64,000 nt of DNA from Ornithinimicrobium sp. CNJ-824 (GCF_001942405.1 NZ_MKKA01000060.1:62001-126000); one strand, 5' to 3'; positions 9,611 to 19,026 are shown, counted from the stretch's first letter. Numbers and translations: made by a program. The notes: generated by a model not told the origin, from the letters alone.

Positions 9611-10389
9611 GCGCGCTGTCCGAGGTCTTCGACCGGTGCCGCGCCGAGGGCCGGGCGGCCCTGGTCGGCTACCTGCCCGCCGGGTTCCCCGACCTGGAGA
9701 CCTCCCTGGCCGCGGTCCGGGTGCTGGCGGAGGCGGGGGCCGACGTCGTCGAGGTGGGCGTGCCCTACACCGACCCGCTCATGGACGGACCGGTCATCGA
9801 GCGGGCCGCCAGCCGGGCGCTGGCCGGCGGGTTCCGCCTGCCCCAGGTCTTCGACCTCGTGCGGGCCGTCCGCGAGGCGGGCGCGGTGCCGGTGGTGATG
9901 TCCTACTGGAACCCCGTCCTGCACTACGGTCCGGAGCGGTTCGCGGCGGACCTGGCCGCGGCGGGCGGGGCCGGCATGATCACGCCCGACCTCGTGCCGG
10001 ACGAGGCCGACGCGTGGCTCGAGGCCGCCCGGGCGCACGACCTGGACCCGGTGTTCCTCGTGGCGCCCAGCTCGACCGACGCCCGGCTGCGGTCCACGAC
10101 GCAGGCCTGCCGCGGGTTCGTCTACGTCGCCTCGACGATGGGGGTCACCGGCACCCGCACCACCGTGGGCGGGTCCGCCGCCACCCTCGTCGAGCGGGTC
10201 CGCGCCGTCACCGACCTGCCGCTGTGCGTGGGCCTGGGCGTCAGCGACGGCGCCCAGGCCGCAGAGGTGGCCGCCTTCGCCGACGGCGTCATCGTCGGGT
10301 CGGCCCTCGTCCGGGCCGTCGACGAGGACCCCACCCTGGAAGGTCTGCGCGCGGTGACGGCCGACCTGGCCGCCGGGGTCCGCCGGTGA
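9607..10389 (+). CDS. trpA: tryptophan synthase alpha chain
   Basis: 260 residues. Retro-aldol cleavage of indole-3-glycerol phosphate to indole, which is channelled to TrpB. The frame shows [11 protein letters not shown], the catalytic-loop strand [30 protein letters not shown] and the phosphate-loop region [10 protein letters not shown] plus [13 protein letters not shown] at 9607 overlaps the trpB stop; a TTG one codon earlier is possible. Its stop overlaps the next GTG. Confidence 0.95.
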   Translation: MSALSEVFDRCRAEGRAALVGYLPAGFPDLETSLAAVRVLAEAGADVVEVGVPYTDPLMDGPVIERAASRALAGGFRLPQVFDLVRAVREAGAVPVVMSYWNPVLHYGPERFAADLAAAGGAGMITPDLVPDEADAWLEAARAHDLDPVFLVAPSSTDARLRSTTQACRGFVYVASTMGVTGTRTTVGGSAATLVERVRAVTDLPLCVGLGVSDGAQAAEVAAFADGVIVGSALVRAVDEDPTLEGLRAVTADLAAGVRR

Positions 10390-10919
10390 CCGGCCCCCCC
10401 GCGACCGGGGGCGGCACGGGCCTGGCCGCCCGGGAGGGCGATCGGCCCACCGCCGCCCCCCGCCCCTGGGTCGGCTACGTCGGGCTGGTCGCGCGGCTCG
10501 CGGTGGGTGGGGTCCTGCTCGTCGCCGGGCTGCTGAAGATCACCGACCTCACCGGGTCCGTCCAGAGCGTGATGGCCTACGAGCTGTTCCCCTACCCGGT
10601 GGCCCGGCTGATCGGTTCGATGCTGCCCGTCGTCGAGATCGCCGTGGGCCTCCTGCTGGTCGTCGGCCTGCTGACGCGCGGAGCCGCCGCGGTCGGCGGG
10701 CTGCTCATGCTCCTCTTCGTCGCCGGCATCGTCTCGGCCTGGTCCCGCGGGCTGGCGATCGACTGCGGCTGCTTCGGGACCGGGGGGCCGGTGGACCCGG
10801 AGGACACCGCATACCTGCCCGACATCCTGCGCGACCTCGGGCTGCTGGCGCTCTCCGCCTGGCTCGTGGTCCGCCCGCGCACCCCCCTGGCCCTCGACTC
10901 CCTGCTGAAAGGTCGCTGA
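10386..10919 (+). CDS. MauE/DoxX family redox membrane protein
   Basis: 177 residues, four membrane segments after a 35-residue Pro/Gly-rich N-terminus. LLVAGLLKITDL and MLPVVEIAVGLLLVVG are typical of the DoxX/MauE fold, and CGCFGTGG after the third segment matches the Cys-x-Cys pair seen in methylamine utilisation MauE-like proteins. MauE-type proteins are thought to support disulfide chemistry with a thioredoxin-like partner, and the next gene is exactly such a protein. GTG overlaps the trpA stop. It is part of the trp-to-lgt operon, not a tryptophan enzyme. Confidence 0.82.
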   Translation: MTGPPATGGGTGLAAREGDRPTAAPRPWVGYVGLVARLAVGGVLLVAGLLKITDLTGSVQSVMAYELFPYPVARLIGSMLPVVEIAVGLLLVVGLLTRGAAAVGGLLMLLFVAGIVSAWSRGLAIDCGCFGTGGPVDPEDTAYLPDILRDLGLLALSAWLVVRPRTPLALDSLLKGR

Positions 10920-10925
10920 ACTCCC

Positions 10926-11654
10926 ATGCCCCGCCCCCCTGCCCCCGAGGTCAAGCCCGTCGCCGCCCGCGGACCGTCCGCCGGGCTCATCGCCGGCGTG
11001 GTCGTCCTCGTCGTCGCCCTCCTGGGCGTGCTCGTCTGGGCCGCCACCCGTGGCGGCGACCTCGAGGCCGTCGGCAGCTCCAGCACCCTGCCCGACGGCG
11101 GCGGCGTCAGCGTCGGCCCGGGCGTGGACGCCGACGTCACCCAGGTGCGCATCTACGAGGACCCGCAGTGCCCGTGGTGCGCCCGGCTGGAGAACCAAAT
11201 CGGCGAGGACCTCGCCGAGATGGTCGAGGCCGGCGAGGTCAACGTCACCTTCCAGATCATGTCCTTCCTCGACGGCAACATCGGCAACGACTCCTCGAAG
11301 CGGTCCGCCAACGCGATGCTCTGCGCCGACGACGCCGGCGTCTTCCTGCCCTACCACCAGGCCCTGTTCGCCGAGCAGCCGGCCGAGGGGGCCGGGTGGA
11401 CCGACGAGCAGCTCGTGGGCTACGCCGAGCAGGCGGGCGTCGACGGGGACGCGCTCACCGACTTCCAGGCCTGCGTGGCGGAGCAGCCGCACGCCGACTA
11501 CGTCCAGGACATGCAGCAGCGGGCCAACGAGGACGGCGTCAACAGCACCCCCACCGTGTTCGTCGACGGCGAGGAGCTGCCCCAGGAGGACCTGAGCAGG
11601 CTCATCCAGGAGCCCGGCGTCCTGCGCGAGGTGCTCGAGGCCCAGGGGCGATGA
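10926..11654 (+). CDS. DsbA-like membrane-anchored thioredoxin-fold protein
   Basis: 242 residues. One N-terminal membrane anchor (about residues 18-40), then a thioredoxin fold with the active site CPWC at residues 82-85 (YEDPQCPWC) and the cis-proline strand STPTVFVDGEEL near residue 205. The helical insert (FLPYHQALFAEQP) matches the DsbA/Com1 family. It should act outside the membrane in disulfide formation or isomerisation, perhaps re-oxidised by the MauE-like protein six bases upstream (inference). Stop overlaps the lgt ATG. Confidence 0.88.
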   Translation: MPRPPAPEVKPVAARGPSAGLIAGVVVLVVALLGVLVWAATRGGDLEAVGSSSTLPDGGGVSVGPGVDADVTQVRIYEDPQCPWCARLENQIGEDLAEMVEAGEVNVTFQIMSFLDGNIGNDSSKRSANAMLCADDAGVFLPYHQALFAEQPAEGAGWTDEQLVGYAEQAGVDGDALTDFQACVAEQPHADYVQDMQQRANEDGVNSTPTVFVDGEELPQEDLSRLIQEPGVLREVLEAQGR

Positions 11655-12544
11655 CCCTCCTCCCCGTCGGGGCCGCCCCGGCCCTGCTGACCGCCATCCC
11701 CAGCCCCGAGCAGTCGGTCTGGTGGCTGGGGCCGTTCCCGCTGCGGGGCTACGCGCTGTCCATCCTCGTCGGCATCTTCGCCGCCATGTGGATCACCTCC
11801 CTGCGGATGCGGGCCAGGGGAGGCACCGGCCAGGAGATCTACGACATCGCGGTGCCGACCATCGTGCTCGGCATCGTCGGCGGGCGGATCTACCACGTGG
11901 TCTCCAGCCCGTGGCCCTACTTCGGGCCGGAGGGCAACCTGGCCGACGCCGTGAAGATCTGGGAGGGCGGCCTGGGCATCTGGGGCGCGGTGGCCCTCGG
12001 CGCCGTCGGCGCCTGGTGGGGTGCGCGGCGGCACGGCTACTCCTTCCTCGACATCGCCGACGCGCTCATGCCCGGCCTCCTCGTGGCGCAGGCGCTGGGC
12101 CGGTGGGGCAACTGGTTCAACAACGAGCTCTACGGAGGCCCCTCGGACGCCCCGTGGGCCGTGCAGATCCACGAGATGTCCGGAGGCGAGGCCGTCCGGG
12201 ACGCCGCCGGGGACGCGGTGGTCCTGGGCACCTTCCAGCCGACCTTCCTCTACGAGGCGTTGTGGTGCCTGCTCGTGGCCGTGGCCATCCTGCTGGTCGA
12301 CCGCCGGTTCCGGCTGGCGCGTGGCCAGGTGGTCGGGCTCTACCTCATGGGCTACACCCTGGGCCGCTTCTTCATCGAGATCATGCGCACCGACCCCGCG
12401 CAGATGGTCTTCGGGCAGCGCATCAACGTCTGGGTCTCCATCGCCGTGTTCCTCCTCGGAGCGGCGATCTGGTGGTGGCGGCGCCGGGTGGGCGACCTGC
12501 CCGCCCGGGGTGCCGCGGAACGGCATACCCCCGCGACGGCCTGA
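11651..12544 (+). CDS. lgt: prolipoprotein diacylglyceryl transferase
   Basis: 297 residues, about seven membrane segments. Transfers diacylglycerol from phosphatidylglycerol to the lipobox cysteine of prolipoproteins. Family signatures seen: FPLRGYALSILVGI, GGRIYHVVSSPWPY, GLGIWGAVALG and the Lgt motif GRWGNWFNNELYGGP, with the late strand LGRFFIEIMRTDP. ATGA overlap with the DsbA-like gene; it ends the trp-to-lgt operon 40 bases before pyk. Possible clients in the window include the binding protein at 19188. Confidence 0.95.
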   Translation: MTLLPVGAAPALLTAIPSPEQSVWWLGPFPLRGYALSILVGIFAAMWITSLRMRARGGTGQEIYDIAVPTIVLGIVGGRIYHVVSSPWPYFGPEGNLADAVKIWEGGLGIWGAVALGAVGAWWGARRHGYSFLDIADALMPGLLVAQALGRWGNWFNNELYGGPSDAPWAVQIHEMSGGEAVRDAAGDAVVLGTFQPTFLYEALWCLLVAVAILLVDRRFRLARGQVVGLYLMGYTLGRFFIEIMRTDPAQMVFGQRINVWVSIAVFLLGAAIWWWRRRVGDLPARGAAERHTPATA

Positions 12545-12571
12545 CGTCGCACGGCACCCCCGCACCGGCAC

Positions 12572-12577
12572 TAGGCT
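12572..12577 (+). promoter_or_regulatory. -10 box TAGGCT of pyk, leaderless spacing
   Basis: TAGGCT seven bases before the pyk ATG at 12585. No ribosome binding site precedes the ATG, in line with a leaderless mRNA. Confidence 0.55.
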
Positions 12578-12584
12578 GGTGCCC

Positions 12585-14045
12585 ATGCGCCGCGCCAAGA
12601 TCGTCTGCACGCTGGGACCCGCCACCGACTCCTACGAGCAGATCCTCGCGCTCGTGGAGGCCGGGATGGACGTCGCCCGGCTGAACCTGTCGCACGGCTC
12701 CTACGAGGAGCACTACGAGCGCTACCTGCGGGTGCGGCGGGCCAGCGACGAGGCCGGTCACGCCGTCGCGGTCCTGGTCGACCTGCAGGGCCCCAAGATC
12801 CGCACCGGCACCTTCGCCGCCGGACCGGTCACCCTGGCCCGGGGGGACGCGTTCACGATCACCACCCGCGAGGTGCCCGGGGACCAGGGCAGCGTGGGGA
12901 CCACCTACGAGGGGCTGCCCGGGGACGTGCACACCGGGGACGACCTGCTCATCGACGACGGCAAGGTCATGCTGCGCGCCACGGAGGTCTCCGGCACCGA
13001 CGTGGTCACCGAGGTCGTCGTCGGCGGCGTGGTGTCCAACAACAAGGGGATCAACCTGCCGGGCACGGCGGTCAGCGTCCCGGCCATGTCGGACAAGGAC
13101 GAGGAGGACCTGCGCTGGGCGGTGCGCTCGGGCGCCGACTTCGTGGCGCTGTCCTTCGTGCGCAGCGCCGCGGACTACGACGACGTGCGCCGGGTGATGG
13201 AGGACGAGGGGCGGATCCTGCCCGTCATCGCCAAGATCGAGAAGCCGCAGGCCGTCGACAAGCTGACCGAGATCGTCGACGCCTTCGACGGGGTGATGGT
13301 GGCCCGCGGCGACCTCGGGGTGGAGATGCCCCTGGAGCAGGTGCCGTTGGTGCAGAAGGACGCCATCCAGCTGTGCCGGGAGAAGGCCAAGCCGGTCATC
13401 GTGGCCACCCAGGTGCTGGAGTCGATGATCGAGAACCCCCGCCCGACCCGGGCCGAGGCCAGCGACTGCGCCAACGCGGTGCTCGACGGGGCCGACGCCA
13501 TCATGCTGTCGGGGGAGACGTCGGTGGGCGCCTGGCCGGTCCGGGCCGTGGAGACCATGGCCGACATCATCTCGGCCACCGAGCAGCACGGGCTGCACCG
13601 CATCGCCCCGATCCTCACCAAGCCGCGGACCCCGGGAGGTGCGGTCACCCGGGCGGCGATCAGCATCGCCGAGTCGCTCGAGGACATCAAGTATCTCGTG
13701 ACCTTCACCCAGAGCGGCGACACCACGACCCGGATGGCCCGGGTCCGCCCCGAGGTGCCCATGCTGGCCTTCACCACCGAGCAGCACACCCGCTCCCGGT
13801 TGGCGCTGACCTGGGGCGTGGAGACCTTCCTCGTCCCCTTCGTGTGGCACACCGACCAGATGGTCTCCCAGGTCGAAGAGGTGCTCCTGCGGGAGGAGCG
13901 GTGCCAGCAGGGCGACCTCGTGGTCATCGTCGCCGGCTCCCCGCCCGGGGTCTCCGGCACGACGAACGCGCTGCGGCTGCACCGGGTCGGCGACGCCATC
14001 TTCGGTCGGGCCCCCGCCTACCAGGACGACCCGCCGCTGGTCTGA
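12585..14045 (+). CDS. pyk: pyruvate kinase
   Basis: 486 residues. Converts phosphoenolpyruvate and ADP to pyruvate and ATP. Starts [15 protein letters not shown]; also [26 protein letters not shown], the active-site lysine region [25 protein letters not shown] and the conserved [25 protein letters not shown]. The C-terminal allosteric domain includes [16 protein letters not shown] and the late loop [11 protein letters not shown]. Normal length. Own leaderless-type promoter, 40 bases after lgt. Confidence 0.96.
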   Translation: MRRAKIVCTLGPATDSYEQILALVEAGMDVARLNLSHGSYEEHYERYLRVRRASDEAGHAVAVLVDLQGPKIRTGTFAAGPVTLARGDAFTITTREVPGDQGSVGTTYEGLPGDVHTGDDLLIDDGKVMLRATEVSGTDVVTEVVVGGVVSNNKGINLPGTAVSVPAMSDKDEEDLRWAVRSGADFVALSFVRSAADYDDVRRVMEDEGRILPVIAKIEKPQAVDKLTEIVDAFDGVMVARGDLGVEMPLEQVPLVQKDAIQLCREKAKPVIVATQVLESMIENPRPTRAEASDCANAVLDGADAIMLSGETSVGAWPVRAVETMADIISATEQHGLHRIAPILTKPRTPGGAVTRAAISIAESLEDIKYLVTFTQSGDTTTRMARVRPEVPMLAFTTEQHTRSRLALTWGVETFLVPFVWHTDQMVSQVEEVLLREERCQQGDLVVIVAGSPPGVSGTTNALRLHRVGDAIFGRAPAYQDDPPLV

Positions 14046-14098
14046 GCATCGTCGGCCTCCGTGGACGCACGCACGCAGGGCCCTGGGGCACGGCGGGT

Positions 14099-14104
14099 AT
14101 GCTG
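14099..14104 (+). promoter_or_regulatory. -10 box TATGCT of tRNA-Leu
   Basis: TATGCT stands 20 bases before the mature 5' end of the tRNA, a normal distance for a tRNA promoter; no convincing -35 box is seen. Confidence 0.45.
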
Positions 14105-14124
14105 TGCCCGTCGACGACGCGCCC

Positions 14125-14210
14125 GCCGGGGTGGTGGAACGGCAGACACGGGGCACTCAAAATGCTCTGCCCGCAAGGGCGTGCGGGTTCAAGTCCCGCT
14201 CCCGGCACCA
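14125..14210 (+). tRNA. tRNA-Leu (anticodon CAA)
   Basis: The acceptor stem GCCGGGG (14125-14131) pairs with TCCCGGC before discriminator A14207, and CCA is encoded at 14208-14210. The D-arm starts TGGTGGAACGG, the anticodon stem GGGCA/TGCTC closes a CTCAAAA loop with anticodon CAA at 14158-14160, and the T-arm loop is GGTTCAAGTCC. A long variable arm (GCCCGCAAGGGC) is present, as required for a class II leucine tRNA reading UUG. A 6-bp hairpin (CAGGAT/ATCCTG) follows directly at 14212-14226. Confidence 0.95.
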
Positions 14211-14270
14211 GCAGGATCCCATCCTGGCGCCCTCACGCCGGACCGGTGGTCCAGGATCACGCGGGCCAGA

Positions 14271-14276
14271 TAGGCT
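14271..14276 (+). promoter_or_regulatory. -10 box TAGGCT of ANTAR regulator gene
   Basis: TAGGCT seven bases before the GTG at 14284. This supports the long N-terminal form of the protein, since the box would make no sense for a start further in. Confidence 0.5.
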
Positions 14277-14283
14277 GACCCCC

Positions 14284-15035
14284 GTGACCAAGGACAGCAC
14301 CCCCTCCGGCGCGGACGCCGCGCACGACGCCCCCGTGACCCCGGCCGACGACGCCCAGACCTCCGCGACGGAGGACACCCCCACCTCTGCCACCCCCGAC
14401 GAGGCTGGCACGGCTGGCGCGGAGGAGCCCGGCGCCGGTGCGGAGGAGGCCGGCACGACGGGTCTGCGCATCGTGCTGGCCGAGGACGAGGCCCTCATCC
14501 GGATGGACCTCGCCGAGATGCTGACCGAGTCCGGCCACCAGATCGTGGGGCAGGCGGCCGACGGCGAGCAGGCCGTCGACATGGTCCGCGAGACCTCCCC
14601 GGACCTGGTCGTCATGGACATCAAGATGCCCGGCATGGACGGGATCTCGGCGGCCGAGCAGATCGGCCGCGAGGGCCTGGCGCCGGTGGTCATGCTCACG
14701 GCGTTCAGCGACAAGAACCTCGTCGAGCGGGCCCGCGACGCGGGCGTGATGTCCTACGTCGTCAAGCCGTTCAGCGCCGCCGACGTGCTGCCGGCCATCG
14801 ACATCGCGCGAGCCCGGTGGGCCGAGCGCAAGGCGCTGGAGTCCGAGGTCGCCGACCTGGGCGAGCGGTTCGAGACCCGCAAGCGGGTCGACCGGGCCAA
14901 GGGTCTGCTCATGGCCCAGCTCAAGCTGTCCGAGCCCGAGCCTTCCGGTGGATCCAGAAGGCGGCGATGGATCGGCGCCTCTCGATGCGCGAGGTCGCCG
15001 ACGCGGTCATCTCGGGGATGCCCGGCTCCTCCTAG
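14284..15035 (+). CDS. pdtaR: ANTAR-domain response regulator, PdtaR-like (frameshifted)
   Basis: About 250 residues after restoring one base. An Ala/Thr/Glu/Asp-rich N-terminal extension (residues 1-58) precedes a receiver domain (LRIVLAEDEALIRMDLAE; phospho-acceptor Asp112 in VVMDIKMPGMDG; switch Thr in VVMLTAFS; Lys in VVKPF). A helix and the RNA-binding ANTAR domain follow: RVDRAKGLLMAQ, then WIQKAAMDRRLSMREVADAV in the shifted frame. The break is at 14940, where one extra G gives EAFRWIQ. PdtaS/PdtaR systems control transcripts through ANTAR hairpins; the cognate kinase is not in the window. The gene symbol is by analogy. Confidence 0.85.
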
Positions 15036-15038
15036 ACC

Positions 15039-15809
15039 TCAGCCCAGTCCTGCCAAGACCGACACCAGGACCGGGGCCACCAGGAGGGCGGGCAGCAGGT
15101 CGCCCACGGGGACCTGCCGGATGTTGAGCAGGCGGAAGGCGATGCCCACGAGCAGCAGCCCGCCCACGGACGTCAGGGCGGCGATGTGCGCCTCGGGCAC
15201 GACCGCGCCGAGCGTGACCCCCACGACCGTCAGCCCGCCCTGGACGACGGCCACCGACACCGCCGAGGCGAGCACGCCGATCCCGAACGTCGACGCGAAG
15301 GCGATCGAGGCGAAGAAGTCGAGGGCCGACTTGAGGACGAGCTGGTCGATGCCGCGGCCCAGGCCGTCCGAGAGCGAGCCGAGGATGGTCAGCGGTCCGA
15401 CGCAGAAGAGCAGGGACGCGGTCAGCCAGCCCTCGATGAAGCGTTCCCGCTCGGCGTGGCCCCGCTCGCCGGGCACGGACCGGCGGTGCACCCACCGCTG
15501 CACGACCCCGGCGAGGGACTCCAGGCGCTGCTCGATCCGCAGCAGCGAACCGACGATCCCGCCGACCAGCAGACTGCCCAGGACCACGAGCACGGGCACA
15601 CCGTCCCCCACCGCCGCCGCGAGGGCCGGGGCGGTGACGTCCAGCGCCGAGAGCACGGCCACCAGGAGGGTCACCAGCCCCAGGCAGTCGGTGACCACCG
15701 AGCGCACCCGGTCGGGGAGCCGGTTGCCGGCCACCATGCCCACGGTCGCTCCCAGCAGCACCGCCACGACGTTGATCACGGTCCCCAGCCCGGGGAAGGC
15801 GCCATCCAT
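15039..15809 (-). CDS. DUF554 family membrane protein
   Basis: 256 residues, about seven membrane segments. MDGAFPGLGTVINVVAVLLGATVG is the typical start; FCVGPLTILGSLSDGL, LKSALDFFASIAFASTFG and GGLLLVGIAFRLLNI are family-wide motifs (YdfK-like). Function unknown, probably a small-molecule transporter. It converges on the ANTAR regulator with a 3-base gap. The -10 box TAGGCT on the minus strand lies seven bases before the ATG. Confidence 0.85.
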   Translation of the reverse strand: MDGAFPGLGTVINVVAVLLGATVGMVAGNRLPDRVRSVVTDCLGLVTLLVAVLSALDVTAPALAAAVGDGVPVLVVLGSLLVGGIVGSLLRIEQRLESLAGVVQRWVHRRSVPGERGHAERERFIEGWLTASLLFCVGPLTILGSLSDGLGRGIDQLVLKSALDFFASIAFASTFGIGVLASAVSVAVVQGGLTVVGVTLGAVVPEAHIAALTSVGGLLLVGIAFRLLNIRQVPVGDLLPALLVAPVLVSVLAGLG

Positions 15810-15816
15810 GCGGGAC

Positions 15817-15822
15817 AGCCTA
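15817..15822 (-). promoter_or_regulatory. -10 box TAGGCT of DUF554 gene, leaderless spacing
   Basis: Minus-strand TAGGCT (AGCCTA on the plus strand), seven bases before the ATG at 15809, within the 24-base gap after the thioesterase stop. It gives DUF554 its own transcript. Confidence 0.5.
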
Positions 15823-15833
15823 GGTGCGCCGCC

Positions 15834-16271
15834 TCAGCCGGCCGGAGGGCGCTCCCGCAGGGCGCAGGTGAGCCGGGCGGTGCACACCCGCCGCCCCTCG
15901 TCGTCGGTCACGACGATCTCGTAGGACGCCACCGACCGCCCCAGGGACAGCGGGGTCGCCACCCCCGTGACCCACCCGGAACGGACGGCCCGGTGGTGGG
16001 TGGCGTTGAGGTCCACGCCCACCGCGATCCGCCCGGGTGCGGCGTGCGTGGCGGCGGCCAGCGAGCCCACCGTCTCGGCCAGGGCCGCCGACGCACCGCC
16101 GTGGAGCAGCCCGTACGGCTGGGTGTTCCCCCGGACCGGCATCCGCGCCACGGTGCGCTCCGCGGACACCTCGACCAGCTCCATCCCCATCCGTTCCACG
16201 AGCGTCCCCCCGAGGGTCTCCTCCAGACCGGGCAGGGCGGAGCAGGGGACGGACTGGGTGCTGTCGGTCAT
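15834..16271 (-). CDS. hotdog-fold thioesterase (PaaI/MenI-like)
   Basis: 145 residues. The motif YGLLHGGASAALAETVGS is the hotdog active-site helix, with the acid and Gly-Gly typical of PaaI/MenI-type acyl-CoA thioesterases; VGVDLNATHHRAV and LSLGRSVASYEIVVTD complete the fold. Candidate substrates include DHNA-CoA or phenylacetyl-CoA, but the sequence does not decide. It is divergent from polA with only 19 bases between the start codons, so the promoters must overlap. Confidence 0.85.
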   Translation of the reverse strand: MTDSTQSVPCSALPGLEETLGGTLVERMGMELVEVSAERTVARMPVRGNTQPYGLLHGGASAALAETVGSLAAATHAAPGRIAVGVDLNATHHRAVRSGWVTGVATPLSLGRSVASYEIVVTDDEGRRVCTARLTCALRERPPAG

Positions 16272-16277
16272 GGGACA

Positions 16278-16283
16278 TAGGCT
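16278..16283 (+). promoter_or_regulatory. -10 box TAGGCT of polA, leaderless spacing
   Basis: TAGGCT seven bases before the polA GTG at 16291, located between the divergent thioesterase and polA start codons. Confidence 0.5.
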
Positions 16284-16290
16284 GCCATGC

Positions 16291-19026
16291 GTGAGTCGAC
16301 TGCTGCTGCTGCTGGACGGACACTCGCTGGCCTACCGCGCGTTCTACGCGCTGCCGGTGGAGAACTTCTCGACGACGACGGGTCAGAGCACCAATGCCGT
16401 CTACGGGTTCACCTCGATGCTCATCAACGTGCTGCGCGACGAGGCCCCCACCCACGTGGCGGTCGCCTTCGACCGGTCCCGGCAGACCTTCCGGACCCAG
16501 GAGTATGCCGAGTACAAGGCCGGGCGCGCGTCCACGCCCGGGGAGTTCGTCGGCCAGGTCGACCTCGTCAAGCAGGTGCTGGACGCCCTGCGGATCACCC
16601 ACGTCGAGGTCGACGGCTACGAGGCGGACGACATCATCGCCACCCTCACCGCCCAGGCCCGGGCCGAGGGGCTGGAGGTGGTCATCCTCTCCGGCGACCG
16701 GGACGCCTTCCAGCTCGTCGACGAGCGCACCCTCCTGCTCTACCCCGTCCGCGGTGTGTCCGAGACCTGGCGGCTGACGCCGGAGAAGATCGAGGAGAAG
16801 TACCTCGTCCGGCCCGAGCGCTACAGCGACCTCGCGGCGATGGTGGGGGAGAGCTCGGACAACCTCCCGGGCGTGCCCGGCGTGGGCCCCAAGACCGCCG
16901 CGAAGTGGCTCGCCCAGTTCGGCGACCTGACCGGGATCGTCGGCGCGGCCGACCAGCTCAAGGGCAAGGCGGGCCAGGCGCTGCGCGACCACCTGGACCA
17001 GGTGCTGCGCAACCGACGCCTCAACCAGCTGGTCGGGGACGTCCCGCTGCCGGTCGGCGTGGCCGACCTGCAGGCGCGCGGCTGGGACCGGGAGGAGGTC
17101 CACCGGGTCTTCGACGGCCTGGAGTTCCGGGTCCTGCGCGAGCGGCTGTTCGCCACCCTCGAGTCCGCCGAGACCGAGGCCGAGGAGGGCATCGAGGTTG
17201 CCGGCAGCCTGCTGGGTCCCGGTGAGCTCGCGAGCTGGCTCGGTGAGTACGCCGGGCCGGGGGAGCGCCTCGCCCTGGTCGTGCAGGCCGCCCCGCGGAC
17301 CCCCGCCGGCGCGGGCGAGGCCACGGGGCTCGGCCTCGCCGGGGCCGAGCACGCGGCATACCTGTCCCTCGACCGGGCCGACGTCGCGGACGAGCAGGCC
17401 CTGCGCGACTGGCTCGCCGACGCCGCCTGCCCCAAGGTGCTGCACGACGCCAAGGGACAGACCGCCTCGCTGGAGACCGTCGGCCTGCCGGTGGAGGGCG
17501 TCGTCAGCGACACCGCGCTGGCGGCCTACCTGGTCCGGCCGGACCAGCGGTCCTACGACCTGGCGGACCTGGCCCTGCGCTACCTGCACCGGGAGCTGCG
17601 GCTGGACGAGGGCACCGACGACGGCGGGGACGACGGGCAGCTGGCGCTGGGCTGGGACGACGAGGAGCAGGAGCAGGCCGACGAGGTGGATGCGGCGGCC
17701 GGGCGGGCCGCCATGGTCCACGCCCGGGCCGTGCACGACCTGTCCGTCACGCTGGACGAGGAGCTGTCCGACGAGCCGGAGCAGCATCTGCTCCGCGACG
17801 TGGAGCTCCCGCTCGTGGGCGTGCTGCGCAGGATGGAGCAGGCCGGCATCGCCGTGGACCTGCCCATGCTCGAGGCGCTCGAGGGCGAGTTCGCCGCCGC
17901 GATGGCCCAGGCGCAGCAGGACGCCTGGGACGCCCTCGGCGACGAGACCGTCAACCTCGGCTCGCCCAAGCAGCTGCAGGTGGTGCTCTTCGAGACGCTC
18001 GGCCTGCCCAAGACCCGACGCACCAAGACCGGCTACACCACCGACGCCGACGCCCTGGCCGGCCTCTACGCCCAGACCGAGCACCCCTTCCTCGAGGCCC
18101 TGCTGCGCCACCGGGACAAGGCCCGCCTGCGGGTGACGGCCGAGGGGCTGGTGAAGTCGGTCGCCGACGACGGCCGGATCCACACCACCTACCAGCAGAC
18201 GATCGCGGCCACCGGCCGGCTGAGCTCGACCGAGCCGAACCTGCAGAACATCCCCATCCGCACCGAGGAGGGGCGGCGGATCCGGGAGATCTTCGTCGTC
18301 GGCCGGGACGCCTCGACCGGCACCGGCTACGAGTCGCTCATGTCCGCCGACTACAGCCAGATCGAGATGCGGATCATGGCGCACCTGTCCGGCGACGAGG
18401 GCCTCATCGAGGCCTTCCGCACCGGTGAGGACCTGCACCGCTTCGTCGGCTCGCGCGTCTTCGGCGTGCAGCCGGAGGAGGTGACCCTGGAGATGCGGTC
18501 CAAGGTCAAGGCGATGAGCTACGGGCTGGCCTACGGGCTGTCGGCCTTCGGGCTGTCCAAGCAGCTGACCATCTCCACCGGTGAGGCCAAGGAGCTGATG
18601 GAGGAGTACTTCGAACGGTTCGGCGGCGTGCGCGACTACCTGCGCGACGTGGTGGCCGAGGCGCGTCGCAGCGGGTTCACCGAGACCATCCTGGGCCGCC
18701 GTCGCCACCTGCCCGACCTGCTCAGCGACAACCGGCAGCGCCGCGAGATGGCCGAGCGGATGGCCCTCAACGCGCCGATCCAGGGCTCGGCCGCCGACAT
18801 CATCAAGGTGGCGATGCTGCGGACCGAGCGGGCCCTGCGGGAGCAGGGACTGGCCTCCCGCATGCTGCTCCAGGTGCACGACGAGCTGGTGCTGGAGGTC
18901 GCACCGGGTGAGCAGGACCAGGTGGAGACGCTGCTGCGCGCGCAGATGGGCGGGGCTGCGGACCTGTCCGTGCCGCTGGACGTCAGCGTGGGCGTGGGGC
19001 GGAGCTGGCACGAGGCCGCCCACTGA
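16291..19026 (+). CDS. polA: DNA polymerase I
   Basis: 911 residues. The N-terminal 5'-3' exonuclease (residues 1-300: LLLLDGHSLAYRAFYAL, EADDIIATLT, SGDRDAFQLV, SSDNLPGVPGVGPKTA) is complete. The middle 3'-5' exonuclease region lacks the Asp-x-Glu metal site (it reads AAYLSLDRADV), so proofreading is presumably absent, as is usual in actinobacteria. Polymerase motifs: A SADYSQIEMRIMAH near 685, B KVKAMSYGLAYGLSAF near 740, C LLQVHDELVLE near 860. It fills gaps after excision repair, matching uvrABC elsewhere in the window. GTG start. Confidence 0.97.
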   Translation: MSRLLLLLDGHSLAYRAFYALPVENFSTTTGQSTNAVYGFTSMLINVLRDEAPTHVAVAFDRSRQTFRTQEYAEYKAGRASTPGEFVGQVDLVKQVLDALRITHVEVDGYEADDIIATLTAQARAEGLEVVILSGDRDAFQLVDERTLLLYPVRGVSETWRLTPEKIEEKYLVRPERYSDLAAMVGESSDNLPGVPGVGPKTAAKWLAQFGDLTGIVGAADQLKGKAGQALRDHLDQVLRNRRLNQLVGDVPLPVGVADLQARGWDREEVHRVFDGLEFRVLRERLFATLESAETEAEEGIEVAGSLLGPGELASWLGEYAGPGERLALVVQAAPRTPAGAGEATGLGLAGAEHAAYLSLDRADVADEQALRDWLADAACPKVLHDAKGQTASLETVGLPVEGVVSDTALAAYLVRPDQRSYDLADLALRYLHRELRLDEGTDDGGDDGQLALGWDDEEQEQADEVDAAAGRAAMVHARAVHDLSVTLDEELSDEPEQHLLRDVELPLVGVLRRMEQAGIAVDLPMLEALEGEFAAAMAQAQQDAWDALGDETVNLGSPKQLQVVLFETLGLPKTRRTKTGYTTDADALAGLYAQTEHPFLEALLRHRDKARLRVTAEGLVKSVADDGRIHTTYQQTIAATGRLSSTEPNLQNIPIRTEEGRRIREIFVVGRDASTGTGYESLMSADYSQIEMRIMAHLSGDEGLIEAFRTGEDLHRFVGSRVFGVQPEEVTLEMRSKVKAMSYGLAYGLSAFGLSKQLTISTGEAKELMEEYFERFGGVRDYLRDVVAEARRSGFTETILGRRRHLPDLLSDNRQRREMAERMALNAPIQGSAADIIKVAMLRTERALREQGLASRMLLQVHDELVLEVAPGEQDQVETLLRAQMGGAADLSVPLDVSVGVGRSWHEAAH

